From: Channallabes apus | Lineage: Eukaryota; Chordata; Actinopteri; Siluriformes; Clariidae | Direction of reading: 5' to 3' | DNA: 64,000 nucleotides | NCBI GenBank assembly: GCA_030522415.1 | Contig: CM060109.1 | Coordinates: 6,147,655-6,211,654 of the forward strand | Part shown: piece by piece, positions 42,881-54,889 of the stretch | Layout: every line of letters begins with the position of its first letter | Position numbering within the stretch: position 1 is the stretch's first letter | The notes under the pieces: generated by a model | The model's input: the letters and a program-made list of their open reading frames with translations, nothing else | Told to the model about the DNA's origin: nothing | Database searches by the model: none | Translations under genes and position numbers: made by a program

Positions 42881-45120
42881 AAGGGTGAATGCCTCTCCAC
42901 TGGATGGGATCCTCTCTTCTGAATGGGAAGAATGCTATTATTTGTCACATGCATATAATAATATGGATACAGCCATCTGTAGCTGGGAATCTAGAGAGCA
43001 GATTGGCTATGCTCTCAAAGTTTGGAGGGGTGGCACACCCACACTCTCACACCAATCACAGCGACATTAGCCAATCACTGGGTGTCTTTGAGCTCATGTG
43101 AGTTGACATCATGATGGAAAACAATACAACAATACGAAAAAAATACAATAAAGCAAAATTAGTTTCTTTACCTAGCCGAGCTTGTTATGAGACTGGGGTC
43201 AGAACACAGGGTGCGCAATGATATGGCGACCCTAAGCAGACAGGGTAAAGGGCCCAAGAGTGGAAAATTAGCCCTACTTGGGCTTGAACCACTAGATGTT
43301 TGATCAGCAACCCAGAGCCCTAACCACTAAGCCATTACTTGTCACAAAGGTCAAAGCCAGGGTTGTTCAAATCCAATTTTCTGTTTGAGCAGAAAAACCA
43401 ACAAACTATACTAGACTACTGGTCCTTCAGCACTGGATTTGAACAGCCCTGACCGGCATCACCATTCACACTATAAGACAAATCTGTTTCACTACTTCCA
43501 GGCCTGACTCCATGGGTACATTTCAGTAGACATAATATGAGCTGGGTACATTTACAAAGGCAGGCTTGAGGATCTCACTTTACTTTGTTCTTGTCAGATC
43601 TTCTCACTAAAGCTGGCCCTTGGTAGTCCTGAGGGTAAGCAAAGTACGCAAGATGCTTCTTTATGAAATGCTGGAAAGGTTGATTTTTCAAGATGGAAAT
43701 TCATTTTATTGCACATCAAACTTGCCTCCATGTTCACGTTGCAGTTGTTGCAGCACCTCGTTTGTAGTTTCGGACAACTTTCTATATCTTCCTTCTCCCG
43801 CTGTCAAATCCGTATCTACTAAAAACTGTCAAACTTTCTTATTAGAAAGTGGGTCAACCCAGCATGGAGAGCATTTCTCTTTCCAGAAAGTAAAGGATGT
43901 ATTCAGTTTGCAAGTGGAACCGTGGAAGGAAAATGGTGTTAACTTGTGACCCAACCTCCTTCCCTCTCGCATCATGCTGCTCCAAATTGATTTCTCTGCT
44001 GAGAAGAGAGCAGGGTTCATCATTACACCTGGTTTCCCCACACATCCTATAGCCTCTATTACCTTTTTTTTCTTTACGCTTTATCATCTGCCCTCTTTGC
44101 TGGCTTTTATCCTCGCACCTAAAGTTAGATTTCCAGCGTGAAATACTTTTAGAGAAAGAATGCACGCTTAATCTGTTTGGAGATAGCTATGGTGCCTGGG
44201 TGTTTTGTAAGGACATACAGTATGAGTTACTTCTGACAGTGATAAGAAACAGAAACATAACTTGTTCATTTGTTCCAATAGGAAATGTCATGTATTAAAA
44301 ATGAGTGCATTAATATACACCAAAGCTACTAAAATAACCAACACCTTTCTGACCAATCAGGGTCGAGTGGTGTAGTATACAGTAGGATTGAACACCTCCA
44401 GCTGTAGGTCGAGCAGTCAGTTAGCCTTGTAGCCTTGGCGTGGGCTTCCTTAATCTGTCAAGTGAAGCTTAATAAAATGCGTCAGTGGAGAGGAGCGCTG
44501 AAGCTCTGGCCTCTTGTTGATGGCTTTGTGTATCGCTCTAAAGCTACTCAAGCAGAGCTGAAGGTAGGCTCGCTTTCAATATTTATGAAATTGGCTCTGT
44601 ATGAAATTGGTTTTTGCCTAATGCATCCCTGCATGGCTGACCTCCTACAAAAGACACCAGAGTTTCTCAAATGAGGGGAGAAAAGGTATCAGCGATGGTG
44701 GAAGCGAATGAGAAGGATGATGCTGTGGGTTTTTTTTTTTTTTTTGTACAGGAGTTTCTCCGCTAAAGTTAAAATAAAGAGCTAACCACATTACAGAAAA
44801 TGCAGTGCTAGGAAATGAGATTCAGCTATTGTGACTTGGAAACACTTTGTCTTCTTGTACACAGTATATTGAGAATAGAAGGATATTGAAAAGCGCATTA
44901 TCAAAAAGAACGTAGAGATGCCGAACTGAGACTCACGAGAAGCTTCATTAAGTGTGTATTGACTGTTATTAGTACATACAGTATTTTTCTCCAGAAATAC
45001 AATAGCTATAGAAAGAAAAATTTAATCATTTAAGTCTTTGTGGAAATCGTATTGAACATGCATACACTGAGTGTACGGTACCAGATAAACCCGTTCCTGT
45101 TAAACCCCCGACCGCGTTCT

Positions 45121-45124
<4 letters not shown>
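42881..45124. other. intergenic DNA with a decayed SINE
   Basis: A minus-strand tRNA-SINE remnant is at 43235-43345 (complement of AGTTAGGGCTCTGGGTTGCT-type head and CTACTTGGGCTTGAACC). The frame at 43620-43949 (109 codons) has no motif that I know and no splice context, so I do not call it. Positions 44390-44650 are complex unique sequence. A T-run lies at 44730-44745. Confidence 0.5.

Positions 45125-45156
<32 letters not shown>
45125..45156 (+). repeat. (TC)n microsatellite
   Basis: Uninterrupted CT dinucleotides of about 32 bp. Confidence 0.95.
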
Positions 45157-45161
<5 letters not shown>

Positions 45162-45854
45162 TGTGCAATATATCCGCAGTGTACAGTAATACACTTGTTT
45201 AATTTTAAACCAATTTCTTTTCTATTAAACACTGAAGCTTTTATGACTGTAGACGCCAAAATGAAGTTATCTAGGATTTAATCATTTACATAACCTCCTC
45301 TACATTAATCAGCACTCCAAACACACACACACTAACAAACTTAGAAAAAGACATTCTGCAGCAGGAGTCAGGTTCACGGCCCACTTTCCACAGACGTGGT
45401 TTTATTGTCTACGAATCAACCAGCTGTCTAATGAGGGTGACCGTGAGCTCGTATGCTACGCAGGGCTGGAGGCGGCCGCCGGTCAGGATGATGTGCGCTA
45501 GAACGCCGTGCTACATTAAGCAATAATTGGAGGCACCTTGTGATTATGGAGATGTAGAAGAAGTGGTGTCTATACTGTGAGGTGTATCTTGCATATCTTT
45601 ATGGATGAGTGTGAGGATTGTCTAAGGACTTGGAGCGTCATTAACACTGTTACTTATGTTGTAGGAGATGATGCTGATCATCTCTTTTAACAAATATCTC
45701 GACGCTTTGCAAGATTTGAAACAAGCCAATGTTTACAGAAACCTTCAAATTCAGTTTGAGGCTTTGGATTTATGATTTTTCTGACTAGTAGTGTGTCCAC
45801 AGCTGTCCCTTGAGGATCATATCTTCCCATTCTGTCCCCATGCCTGTCCTCCTT
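45157..45854. other. intergenic DNA, nothing recognised
   Basis: Unique-looking sequence with a GC-rich stretch near 45440-45510 (GGCTGGAGGCGGCCGCCGGT). No gene or repeat identified. Confidence 0.45.
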
Positions 45855-46050
45855 AGGGGTCGTTGTACCACAGCGGGTTAAGGCTTTGGGTTTTTCAACA
45901 GAAAGTCGGCAGTTTAAGCCTAAACTCCACCAAGACGCCCTGGAGCAAAGACCCTTAACCCTGACTGCTACTGGGACGCTGTATCATGGTTGATCCTGAA
46001 CTTTGACCCCAGCTTCCTGATATACAACAGAGGACTAGGACCACATTAAA
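45855..46050 (+). repeat. tRNA-derived SINE, decayed
   Basis: The head CACAGCGGGTTAAGGCTTTG and middle CAAAGACCCTTAACCCTGAC then TGCTACTGGGACGCTGTATC match the 17138-17375 family. The tail runs straight into the C-rich minisatellite. Confidence 0.7.
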
Positions 46051-46065
46051 ATTATTCTGACTTTT

Positions 46066-46860
46066 TTTTTCCTCCAAATTCTGACTTTAATCTTGGAGTC
46101 CTGACTTTTTCCCCCCTCAGAGTCCTGACTCCCCCCACCCATCTCAGTCCTGACTTTTCCCCCCTCAGAGTCCTGACATTTTTTTTACCCTAAGAGTCCA
46201 GACATTTCCCCCCCTCAGAGTCCTGACTCCCCCCCTCAGTCCTGACTTTTCCCCCCTCAGAGTCCTGACTCCCCCCACCCATCTCAGAGTGCTAACTCCC
46301 CCACCCCCCCCCAGAGTCCTGACTCCCCCCCCCCCCCCCCCAGAGTCCTGACTCCCCCGCCCCAGAGTCCTGACATTTTTCCCCTCAGAGTCCTGACTTT
46401 TTCCCCCCTCAGAGTCCTGACTGCCCCCCTTCAGTCCTGACTTTTCCCCCCTCAGTGTCCTGACTCCCCCCCCCCCCCTCAGTCTTGACATTTCCCCCCC
46501 CTCAGTGTCCTGACTCCCCCCCCCCCTCAGTCCAGACATTTCCCCCCCTCAGAGTCCTGACTCCCTCCCCCCTTAATCCTGACTTTTTCCCCCTCAGAGT
46601 CCTGACTCCCCCCACCCATCTCAGAGTGCTAACTCCCTCCCCCCTGCCAGTCTGACTTTTTCCCCCCAGAGTCCTGACTCCCCCCTCAGTCCTGACTTTT
46701 CCCCCCCTCAGAGTCCTGACTTTTCCCCCCCTCAGAGTCCTGAATTATTTTTACCCTAAGAGTCCAGACATTTCCCCCCCTCAGAGTCCTGACTCCCCGC
46801 CTCAGTCCTGACTTTCCCCCCCTCAGAGTCCTGACTCCACCCCCCAAACCCCCCCCCCCA
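46066..46860. repeat. C-rich minisatellite (GAGTCCTGACT units)
   Basis: About 800 bp of GAGTCCTGACTTTTTCCCCCC-type units of roughly 20-24 bp with variable C runs, the longest near 46326-46340. The minus strand therefore carries many G runs. A Gly-rich minus-strand frame (46165-46539) is an artefact of this repeat. Confidence 0.92.
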
Positions 46861-47685
46861 CAAAGCCTTCTTTTTCATTCGGAGATCTTCGGACAAACAT
46901 GATAGCAGCGCTCACACTCTTGAATTGTTCATCTGCCTTTTTAAAAATGTCCACCATCTTTGCTTGTGACGATGCAAAATCAGTCACTAGTCACCTGGTC
47001 ACATTAAGCACATTGTTTTAAAGTCTGAACCCAGAACCAGAGAGTTGTAGAATGATTTGGCATTTTAGTCTCCAACAGTGAGCAATAAGGTGGAAACCTG
47101 GCTTTAGTCAGCACCTTGATGGACGTGTCTGGTTCTGACATTTGACTCGGTCTGGATAAATGACTTTCCTTTCACCCGACTCTCGACCTGTTCTCTAGGA
47201 GAGAGGCTTTTCAAGGTTTCTTTTTCTCCTCACATTTATTAACTGAGAATGCTGCCAAATATTAGACTCAGTATGTCCCATGATCCCCTTGATATAACTG
47301 AAACATTGAAAAAAAAACTCTCTACAGCTTTGGAAAGATTGAAAAACACACACTTACACACACACACACACACTCACATTCCCCGGCACAAACTGCTGCT
47401 ACAATACAACATGATGAAATATTAAATTCCATCATTTTCTCACTTTCCCAAAGGCCCAGGTCTTTAATAAAGCAGACAACCCAAATTTCCTGGATTAAAT
47501 TTCTATTTCTGTTTATTAAAGAGCCATTAAATATGTATAAAAGTGGCAGATTTCTATTTATTCATTTTAAAGGGACCAATCAGAGCCGAGCCTTTGCTGC
47601 TTCATTAACTAAGCAGTGTTTATACAGTATGATGTAAGTGCAGACGTGGCTTCATTCATTACCCGCTTGCATGAATGAGAAGTTG
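46861..47685. other. intergenic DNA, nothing recognised
   Basis: Unique-looking AT-rich sequence with a short (AC)n near 47354-47371. Confidence 0.5.
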
Positions 47686-47689
47686 GGAA

Positions 47690-47830
47690 ACACCCTGGAG
47701 TTCATGTGTTCTCCATGTGCTGGTGGGTTTCCTCTGGGTACACCAGTTTCTTCCCACAAAGACGTTCATGTTAGGCTAACTGGTGTTCACAAATTGCTCA
47801 TAGTGCATGAGTAAGTGATGAAGTGAGCGT
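47690..47830 (+). repeat. V-SINE-like fragment (plus, decayed)
   Basis: TTCATGTGTTCTCCATGTGC then TGGTGGGTTTCC and TTAGGCTAACTGGTGTTCAC match the core of the HE1/DANA-type SINEs. Head and 3' end are missing. It is followed by CCGTCCGTCC and GGTATGGATGTTTG short tandem repeats (47829-47920). Confidence 0.65.
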
Positions 47831-47939
47831 CCGTCCGTCCGTTTGTACGTCCATCCATCCATGGTATGGATGTTTGGTGGTATGGATGTTTGCTGGTATG
47901 GATGTTCGGTGGTATGGATATTTGGAGCACTAAACAGAC

Positions 47940-48690
47940 AGACAGAGGCATTTCCTTACACCTTTGCCATAAACCAATCCGCCAGAACATCCAAACCCCC
48001 TGCGTAATATAGTCCCTGTCCCTCTTGAGTTTCTGAAACAGCTCTGATGCATCAAGGTCTCCACTAGACCTCTGAAGGTGTGTGTGGTGCCTGGCACCAA
48101 GCCGTCAGTAGCAGATCCTTTAAGTCCTGTAGATTGTGAGGTGGTGCCTCCATGGATCAGAGTTGTTTTTCTCAGCATCTCCCACACATGCGTGATTGGA
48201 CTTTGGAGGGAATGTGTAGGTCGATTTAAACCGTTCATGACCACAGTTTGCAGTGAGTTAGCATGCATTAAAGACGCAACTGCCATCAGGCAACGCTGTT
48301 TCCATGAAGGGGTCAGAAACGATGTTTAGGTAGGTGGGACATGTCAAAGTACTGTAACATCCATATAAATGGTTGGACTGAAGTTTTCCCAGAGCATCAC
48401 ACTGCCCCTGCTTGCTCTCCTTCTTCCCATCGTGCATCCTGGTGCCATCTAGTTCTTCAGGTGAGTGATGGACACATGCAGGTGTATCCATCATAGGCCT
48501 TCCTGCATTGTTCCATGGTCCAGTTCTGATGCCAATTTTAGGGGATTTCCGCAGTGGAGGTGAGTCAGCATGAGCACTCTGACTGGTCTGTGTCTGCGAT
48601 GCACTGTGTGTTTATGAAACCTTTCTTTCTGTGGGATCGGACTAGACGGGCTGGCCTTCGCTCCACACTTGCTGGACCATTTGTTTGGTG
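47940..48690 (-). repeat. DNA-transposon-derived repeat, family not assigned
   Basis: Words such as GCACTCTGACTGGTCTGTGT, TGCGATGCACTGTGTGTTTA and GTGGGATCGGACTAGACGGG then CTGGCCTTCGCTCC belong to a common teleost repeat read on the minus strand as degraded transposase sequence. No intact frame or terminal repeats were found. Confidence 0.5.
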
Positions 48691-48779
48691 TAATGAAGAA
48701 GCTGCACCTTGCTTTTTTTTCTTTTCTTTTTTTGTTTACATTCATGAATAACGGCTGCTTTTCTTAGACAGCCTGATGG

Positions 48780-49315
48780 AGAGACAGTGCTGCTGCTTTC
48801 TCTTAATTTTAAACACTGAAATATGTGAAATAATATATACTTTTGAAAAGTGTGTGTGCGTGTCCCTCTTTCTCTCTCTTTACATACTGTACATGCCTCA
48901 GTTTTTGCCTCCCTCCTTTTCTCAATTTCTCACTTCTCTCATTTTTTGGTTGTCTTTCCTGTATCTTTTCTGTCTGTTATCCTGTTCTTTCTGCTTTTGT
49001 TTTCCAGATTTCTCTCTTTCACTCTATCAAAAATGAAGGAGAGACGGACGGAAAAGAAGAAATGCATAATTCAACTGAGCTAGTGTAGAGAAGTGAAGTA
49101 GGGAAGAGAGACTAAGGAAGGTATACAATTAGAAAGAGGGGATACGAGACGTTTCTAAGGCTGAGGGACAGAAGAGAGAACACAATGGAATGAGGGGGAG
49201 TGGAAAAGCTGGATGAAAGCAGGCAGAGGGGATGGAGAGGAGGAAAAGCGATGGAGAGTATGTTTAATCTAGGTGGGTAAAGGATGTTTTTTTCTAAACC
49301 TGTTTTTGTTTGTTT

Positions 49316-49320
<5 letters not shown>
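48780..49320. other. intergenic DNA, pyrimidine-rich then purine-rich
   Basis: A C/T-rich block (48860-49025) is followed by a purine-rich block of GAGA/GGAAG words (49030-49260). No gene is seen. Short frames here are compositional. Confidence 0.5.

Positions 49321-49355
<35 letters not shown>
49320..49355 (+). repeat. (GA)n microsatellite
   Basis: Uninterrupted AG dinucleotides, about 36 bp. Confidence 0.95.
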
Positions 49356-49357
<2 letters not shown>

Positions 49358-49661
49358 CTCTTCAGCTAAACTTCAGCAGATATTAAGACTCTTTCAATAA
49401 TTGTCTCTAGCCCAAGGACATCCACATTCCCTGACGTATGTTGTCTTATTGTGCTTTATTTTCTTTGTATTCTGTTTTTTATTTTTCTGTCCTCTGAGGT
49501 TCAGGACAAATGGTGAACTCTTTCTCCCCCAGCGTGAATGATAATTAAGATTATTACGAGTAATTCTCAGTAATCATTAGGCAGGATCAGGATTGTTAGC
49601 CTTAATGAGGACATGAGACATGCTCTAGAGATGAGCGCTATGATGTCCCTTTTTCAGAGTG

Positions 49662-49694
<33 letters not shown>
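49662..49694 (+). repeat. (AC)n microsatellite
   Basis: Uninterrupted AC dinucleotides, about 33 bp; a shorter tract follows near 49728-49740. Confidence 0.95.
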
Positions 49695-49696
<2 letters not shown>

Positions 49697-49894
49697 ACTA
49701 CTGTCCACTTTCACCAAATGTACACAAACACACACACACATACAGTACACAGATAAGAAATAAATGTTATTGATTCAACAAAAATCTTTCAAATCTGAAA
49801 AGAAAAGGTCGGTATAGACTTTTATTTATTCAGCTCATAATTTTTTTTTAATTACTTTTACACTGTGTTCTTCCAGTCTCTCTCTCTCTCTCTT

Positions 49895-50090
49895 TGCATG
49901 CATGTTCTCCTTGTGGTTGTTCAAAGACATGCAGAGTAGGCTAATTGTCTTTCACAAATTTCCCATAGTATGGCCCTGAAATGGCTTGGCACCCTGTGCT
50001 GTCCTGGGTGTACCCTGCCTAGTGCCTAGAGTTCCTTGAGATAGGCCCCAGGCTTCCCGTAGCTCTTCGAAGGATAATCCGTCCATTCAT
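49895..50090 (+). repeat. V-SINE-like SINE, truncated (plus)
   Basis: GCATGCATGTTCTCCTTGTG, AAAGACATGCAGAGTAGGCT then AATTG, GGTGTACCCTGCCTAGTGCC and GATAGGCCCCAGGC are the core and 3' part of the HE1/DANA-type SINEs. The tail ends in CCATCC repeats that merge with the next array. Confidence 0.8.
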
Positions 50091-50490
50091 TCATCCATCC
50101 ACTCCATCCATCCACTCCATCCATCTACTCCATCCATCCACTCCAATCACTACATCCATCCATCCACTCCAATCACTCCATCCATCCACTCAAATCACTC
50201 CATCCATCCATCCACTCAAATCACTCCATCCATCCATCCACTCCAATCACTCCATCCATCCATCCATCCACTCCAATCACTCCATCCATCCATCCACTCA
50301 AATTACTCCATCCATCCATCCACTCCAATCACTCCAATCACTCCATCCATCCACTCCAATCACTCCATCCATCCATCCACTCAAATCACTCCATCCATCC
50401 ATCCACGCCAATCACTCCATCCATCCATCCATCCACTCCAATCACTACATCCATCCATCCACTCCAATCACTCCAATCAATCAATAAATC
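50091..50490 (+). repeat. CCATCCATCCACTCCAATCA minisatellite
   Basis: About 400 bp of alternating CATCCATCCA and CTCCAATCACT words with unit lengths of about 18-26 bp. It starts exactly where the SINE 3' end (CATTCATCCATCC) stops, which suggests it grew out of the SINE tail. Confidence 0.9.
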
Positions 50491-50499
50491 AATAAATCA

Positions 50500-50870
50500 C
50501 TGCTAATCTGAAGTTGGTTTCCAGCAGAGAACCTGAACATCACTTTCCCCGGCCATCTCAATCATCTCTAACTGGGTTGTCCTGAGGTGTTCGCAGGCCA
50601 GTGTCGAGATATACTAATCTTTCCACCTAGTCCTCGATCTGCTCCATGGCCTTCTCCCAACTGGACGTAGCAAGAACATCTCCCTAGGGAGGCGTCCTGT
50701 TGAGATCCTTACTGTATGCCCAAACCACCTCAACTGACTCCTTTTCACGCAAAGGAGCAGGACTTCTACTGAGCTTCTTATCCTATCTCTAAGGGAAAAA
50801 CCAGCTACCCTCCTGAGAAAACTCATTTTAGTCTTGTCCTATCAGTCATGACCCAATGCTCATGCTCATA
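50500..50870 (-). pseudogene. LINE ORF2 C-terminal remnant
   Basis: The minus frame reads MSFLRRVAGFSLRDRIRSSV, then RSQLRWFGHTVRISTGRLPR and GRRPWSRSRTRWKD. This resembles the C-terminal part of reverse-transcriptase proteins of teleost non-LTR retrotransposons (R-QLRWFGH--RM--GRLP and GRRPRGRPRTRW). The rest of the element is absent. A typical 5'-truncated LINE copy, frame broken further on. Confidence 0.8.
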
Positions 50871-51750
50871 CAGTAGGTGAGGGTAGGAACTAAGATCCAC
50901 CTGTATATTGAGATCATTGTGATTTGGCTCAACCTTCTTTTTGTCACAACTGGTGCTGTAAAGTGAATGTAAAAAACCTCACACTCTAATGTCTCCTCAA
51001 TCAAGACTGGAAGAGAAGAAATAATACTTAGAATTTTTAAATCGTGAATTTTAAAGCCCTTTTATCGTAAAACATCTGCCTTAAAAAAAATCATTAGTTC
51101 ATCTCAAAAATTCAACAGATGGCCGTGGACATTTTTTAAAATCACGCTTGTGAGTGTGGAATTAAAACCTACTTAATAAACGTGATCTCACACCTTTATT
51201 CGGCAAACTTCACAGAAGCACGTAAACATTTTAGTTCATTCTAAAACTTGCTTACGTCCGTGCAGGAGTGAAACACACGGTGGAAAAAGTGTTTCACGTT
51301 ACCTTTAAATGAAATGGCTGAACATTTGAAAATAATAGAGCGTAGATGGCTTTAGAGCTGCGTGCTTACATTGATGGTGAGAGGTGATGGTGTAAGAGGA
51401 TTGCATTCCTGACGATTCAATCGGCCATGAGATATTGCGTACCATATGTTAAAGTCGTTATATACACCTGTATATATTGTACGCTTCGCCTATGCTTAGG
51501 ATGAGAACACAGAACAGGAGCGTACACTGGTGTAACTCATAGCCTGGAGAAGACGTGCTGCAGGTCTCTCGACTCAGCTGGTATCATCGAATTAGATTTC
51601 ATTTCATATCCAGTAATACCGCATGAGTATCTCGTTCACACGAGAGCAGCAAGTTGAGCAGGGCTTTATGGATGCTTCTTTGATGCTCGTTTCTTTAGGA
51701 AGAGAGACCTGTACAGTATGGCGGATCTTTCATACTGTCTTAAGACTAAT
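50871..51750. other. intergenic DNA, nothing recognised
   Basis: Unique AT-rich sequence. A frame near 51623-51760 has no recognisable motif. Confidence 0.5.
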
Positions 51751-51751
51751 C

Positions 51752-51982
51752 GTCCATCCATCCATTTTTCATAATGCTTATCCTGTGCCTGGATGTTATC
51801 TCAGGGAACTCGGGTTCATCCTAGATGCCAATCAGCTTACAGTACACTTTATGTCTTTGGACTGTGTGAGGAAACTGGAGTACACTGAGGAAACCCACCA
51901 AGCACAGGGAGAACATACAAAACCCCACACACAGACCCAGTGGTGAGATTCAATCCCCCAAACCCTGGGGCTACGATCTGGT
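51752..51982 (-). repeat. V-SINE-like SINE (minus)
   Basis: The complements of AGTCCAAAGACAT, GTGGGTTTCCTCAGTGTACT then CCAG and TATGTTCTCCCTGTGCTTGG are present, with a degraded tRNA-like head at the right. Confidence 0.8.
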
Positions 51983-52044
51983 AAACTTTTCAGTAAGGAG
52001 TCTCCAGTGTCAGCGCTTTGTAAAACTAATCTTAAGTCTTTAAA

Positions 52045-52640
52045 AAATTGTGCGTGGCCAAAGAAGCTACTTCTAAAGTTCATGCAGCATGGAAGTGACC
52101 ACTCTTGCTTCCCTAAAAATTGCAGCTGTTTTGGAGAGATGGTTTTATTTATATGAGCCACAAAATGCCCATTTATCAGACTTGTACTGTCAACAATCAT
52201 TTAAAATGATTGATACTAAAACTGGTGTAAACTTCTAGAAACATATGATCCGTAAAAACAAATCTGTAGTGTCCGTAACCATGTCAAATTCATGGTGCAA
52301 TATCTTAACACTTAAGCATTTTATAATAATACACTTTTTCAGGTTTATGTCTATTCATGTGAAATCTAAATTGCCTAAGTTTCATCTGAAAGACAGAAAA
52401 AAAAAAAAAGTTACAAGCACTACAGACATAAAAGGGCAGGAAATTGTATTTAGTAAAAGTGTTTATTTTGGTCTGATATAAATATAACTGCGTATGCATA
52501 TTTACCAAAAACTAAGAAGCATGGATCAGGAGATAAGAAGCATTAGTATTAGAAGTATTATGAAAAATTCTGCTATATCTTCACCTGGGTGAGATATTTT
52601 TAGCATCAATACCATGTTTTGGTCGATAACAAACTGCGTT
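52045..52640 (+). repeat. unclassified dispersed repeat, copy C
   Basis: Same landmarks and order as copy B (39262-39790), including CACCTGGGTGA (B: CACCTAGGTGA) near the right side and a tract of A after CATCTGAAAGAC. It is the longest copy. Confidence 0.75.
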
Positions 52641-52749
52641 TTTAGTTGCTGGCGAAGAGGCTAAAGTTTATAGCTCTCATAAAGGAGATATAATTCTTTT
52701 TTAATTGATATATATTTTTCATTAATCGGAAATCCATCTATTGTGTGTC

Positions 52750-52802
52750 TGCATGGTGTAGAAGAAGAAGAACACTCCATTCCTCTTCTTCTGCACCATG
52801 CA
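52750..52802. other. 19-bp stem inverted repeat (hairpin)
   Basis: TGCATGGTGTAGAAGAAGA (52750-52768) is the inverted complement of 52784-52802 except for one T:G pair, which would still pair in RNA. The loop is 15 nt. Possible roles include a small hairpin transcript or the remnant of a palindromic element. No flanking element was recognised. Confidence 0.7.
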
Positions 52803-54885
52803 CAGTTTGATTGCTTGCTTTATTTCTAAATGTGCAGGAGATCCAGAAATCCACATCTTGTTATATTAATATAGATAGATCGATAGATGGATAGAAAGTC
52901 TATTAAAATGTACCTAATGAAACTTTTCTGAACTGTAATGAAACATGTAGATGTCCGGCACCAACAACTGGTGATTTTTCATCCTTTCTTCCGTGGATCA
53001 GACCTGTCCCTTCCTCACGCAGAGTCTGGGATTGGCACGGCTTCGGCGTCCCGCCGTTCTTTGCCTGGCGGTTGGCGTGTGCTGCAGCGCCCCCCTCCCG
53101 CTACTCACATGTCACTCGCATGTTGCCAGCTCTGTGTTTCCGCTCTCCTGCTGACCGCATCATGCCACAGCGGCCTGATTTTTCCCTCTCCCAGTGCTCG
53201 CACATACCCACGCGCACACTGGCAAAACCACACCTGTGAACCTGCGATGGCGAGATGCGACGGCGCCAACGTACGAGTCCTCTCGCGCGCATTCAGAAGA
53301 GTTTCGCTTTTGTCTTCTGAAAAGAAAGGACGGCTAATTCCTGCCAGCTGGAAGCGCCAAAACCGATTAATTATAGAGTAACACGTTTGAAAGAGTCTGA
53401 GCGTGCCGCATTGTGCTCGTCCTCTTTGTGAGAGCGAGGATGGAGAGTTTGTCAGAATTGCTCTGCAGATCAACAGACTGCGAAATAAAAAGCCATCGAG
53501 CGAGCCGCTCTTTATGACAGACAGATGCTTTATTGTGCTGCGTTTAATCACCAGGCGGCCCGGACTCTCGCTCTGTCACCCACACGCTCTCGAACACACA
53601 CACACACACTCACACTGATGATAACTCGACGTGACCGAGTCAGAAAGGCGGCCGGAGACGACCTGACTTCGCACCGAACATCTGAGGCCCTGCGTCCGTC
53701 TGACGTCCATGCGCCGATCTGCTCGCGCCGCCAGTTTGGGACGCGTCAGTTATTGTGGCGTTAACGCTCAGAAATAATATTCAAATCTCTGGATCTAGTG
53801 CACGGATTCATCTGATGTAATGGTTTATTCCCCCTCTGAGCTTTCTAAATAAACCAATATTCAGATTATAGTTCGCTTTATGTTTTCTCATCATTTTTAG
53901 TACTTTGGAACGTAGTGTGTTCCTAAACCTAAACAAACTAGCAAGAAGTAAAAACTCACCCATACTTTTAGAATAAATTATACAGGATGCACCAAAATAC
54001 ATTATATTTTTAATACTGGATTTGATTAACACGTTTTTTTTTTTTTGCACAATATTTATATCATTAGCTGCTAGTTGCACAAGATTTCATCTCTGCTGCT
54101 ACGTTTACAAAAAATGTGTTTGTACCGTTTTTCCATCTATGATTTATCATTTACTTGCACCATCTCAACTCACTATCACAGTATAAGAAGGTATACAGCA
54201 TTGGCTCATGTCGTCGTGCTGCTCTTGTTCTCACAGTAGCATGTACACGTCATGGTGTCTTTTTGTTTAGTACTTAGTTTTGTCAATTTATGTCGTCAGT
54301 CTAGTTTGACTTAGCTAGTCAGCTAATTAGGTGTCTTAATTAGCTAGCTATTTCTGTTAATTTGTGTTGTATGTACTGTATGTAGCTCCTTGGTCTAGGA
54401 GGAACGTCGTGTCGTTCACAGTAGAAGAGGGATTTGTCTCTGGGACGGTCCACCCAGAGAACGAGCAACAATCCTCTTCTCTTCTGTAAAAGTGTCTTTG
54501 GAATTGTCACTTCTAGGCACGCTTAAAGATTAAATGTAAAAAATAGATAGTTGTAAAAATGTGAACAAGTTTTTACTGCATACATTTAATCGTTAAACTA
54601 TGGGGTCTGCTTACTTCCTTCGTGTCTGTGTACATTGTGTTTCACAACAGGCAAGAAATAAAACACTCAGTCGCTTAAATAATTAGCTCTAGTCACTTGA
54701 TATGACGAGAAGTAAGCAGACCCCAAAGTTTAATTTGGGGGAGAGGGGGGACATAAACTTTTTTCATTTCGAGACCAGGCCACTACAACACTATACTTGC
54801 ATGAATTATTACCATGTTGTATTTATTTTGACATTCATTGCAAATACAATTTAAGCTGCACTATTTAACTATGAATATTCCTAGT
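52803..54885. other. intergenic DNA including a GC- and CpG-rich block
   Basis: Positions 53020-53320 and 53400-53770 have more CpG than the rest of the intergenic DNA (GCGTCCCGCCGTTC, CGATGGCGAGATGCGACGGC, GACCGAGTCAGAAAGGCGGC). They could be a regulatory or promoter-like block, or exons of a non-coding RNA. Overlapping frames on both strands show no known motif, so I call no gene. Confidence 0.45.
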
Positions 54886-54889
54886 TAAG

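Noticed and set aside
43620..43949. 109-codon frame as a gene
   Set aside because: No recognisable motif, no splice or promoter context, and the length is within what chance gives in 64 kb.
52938..53764. Overlapping frames on both strands in the CpG-rich block
   Set aside because: Several conflicting frames of similar length and no known motif; better explained by GC content.
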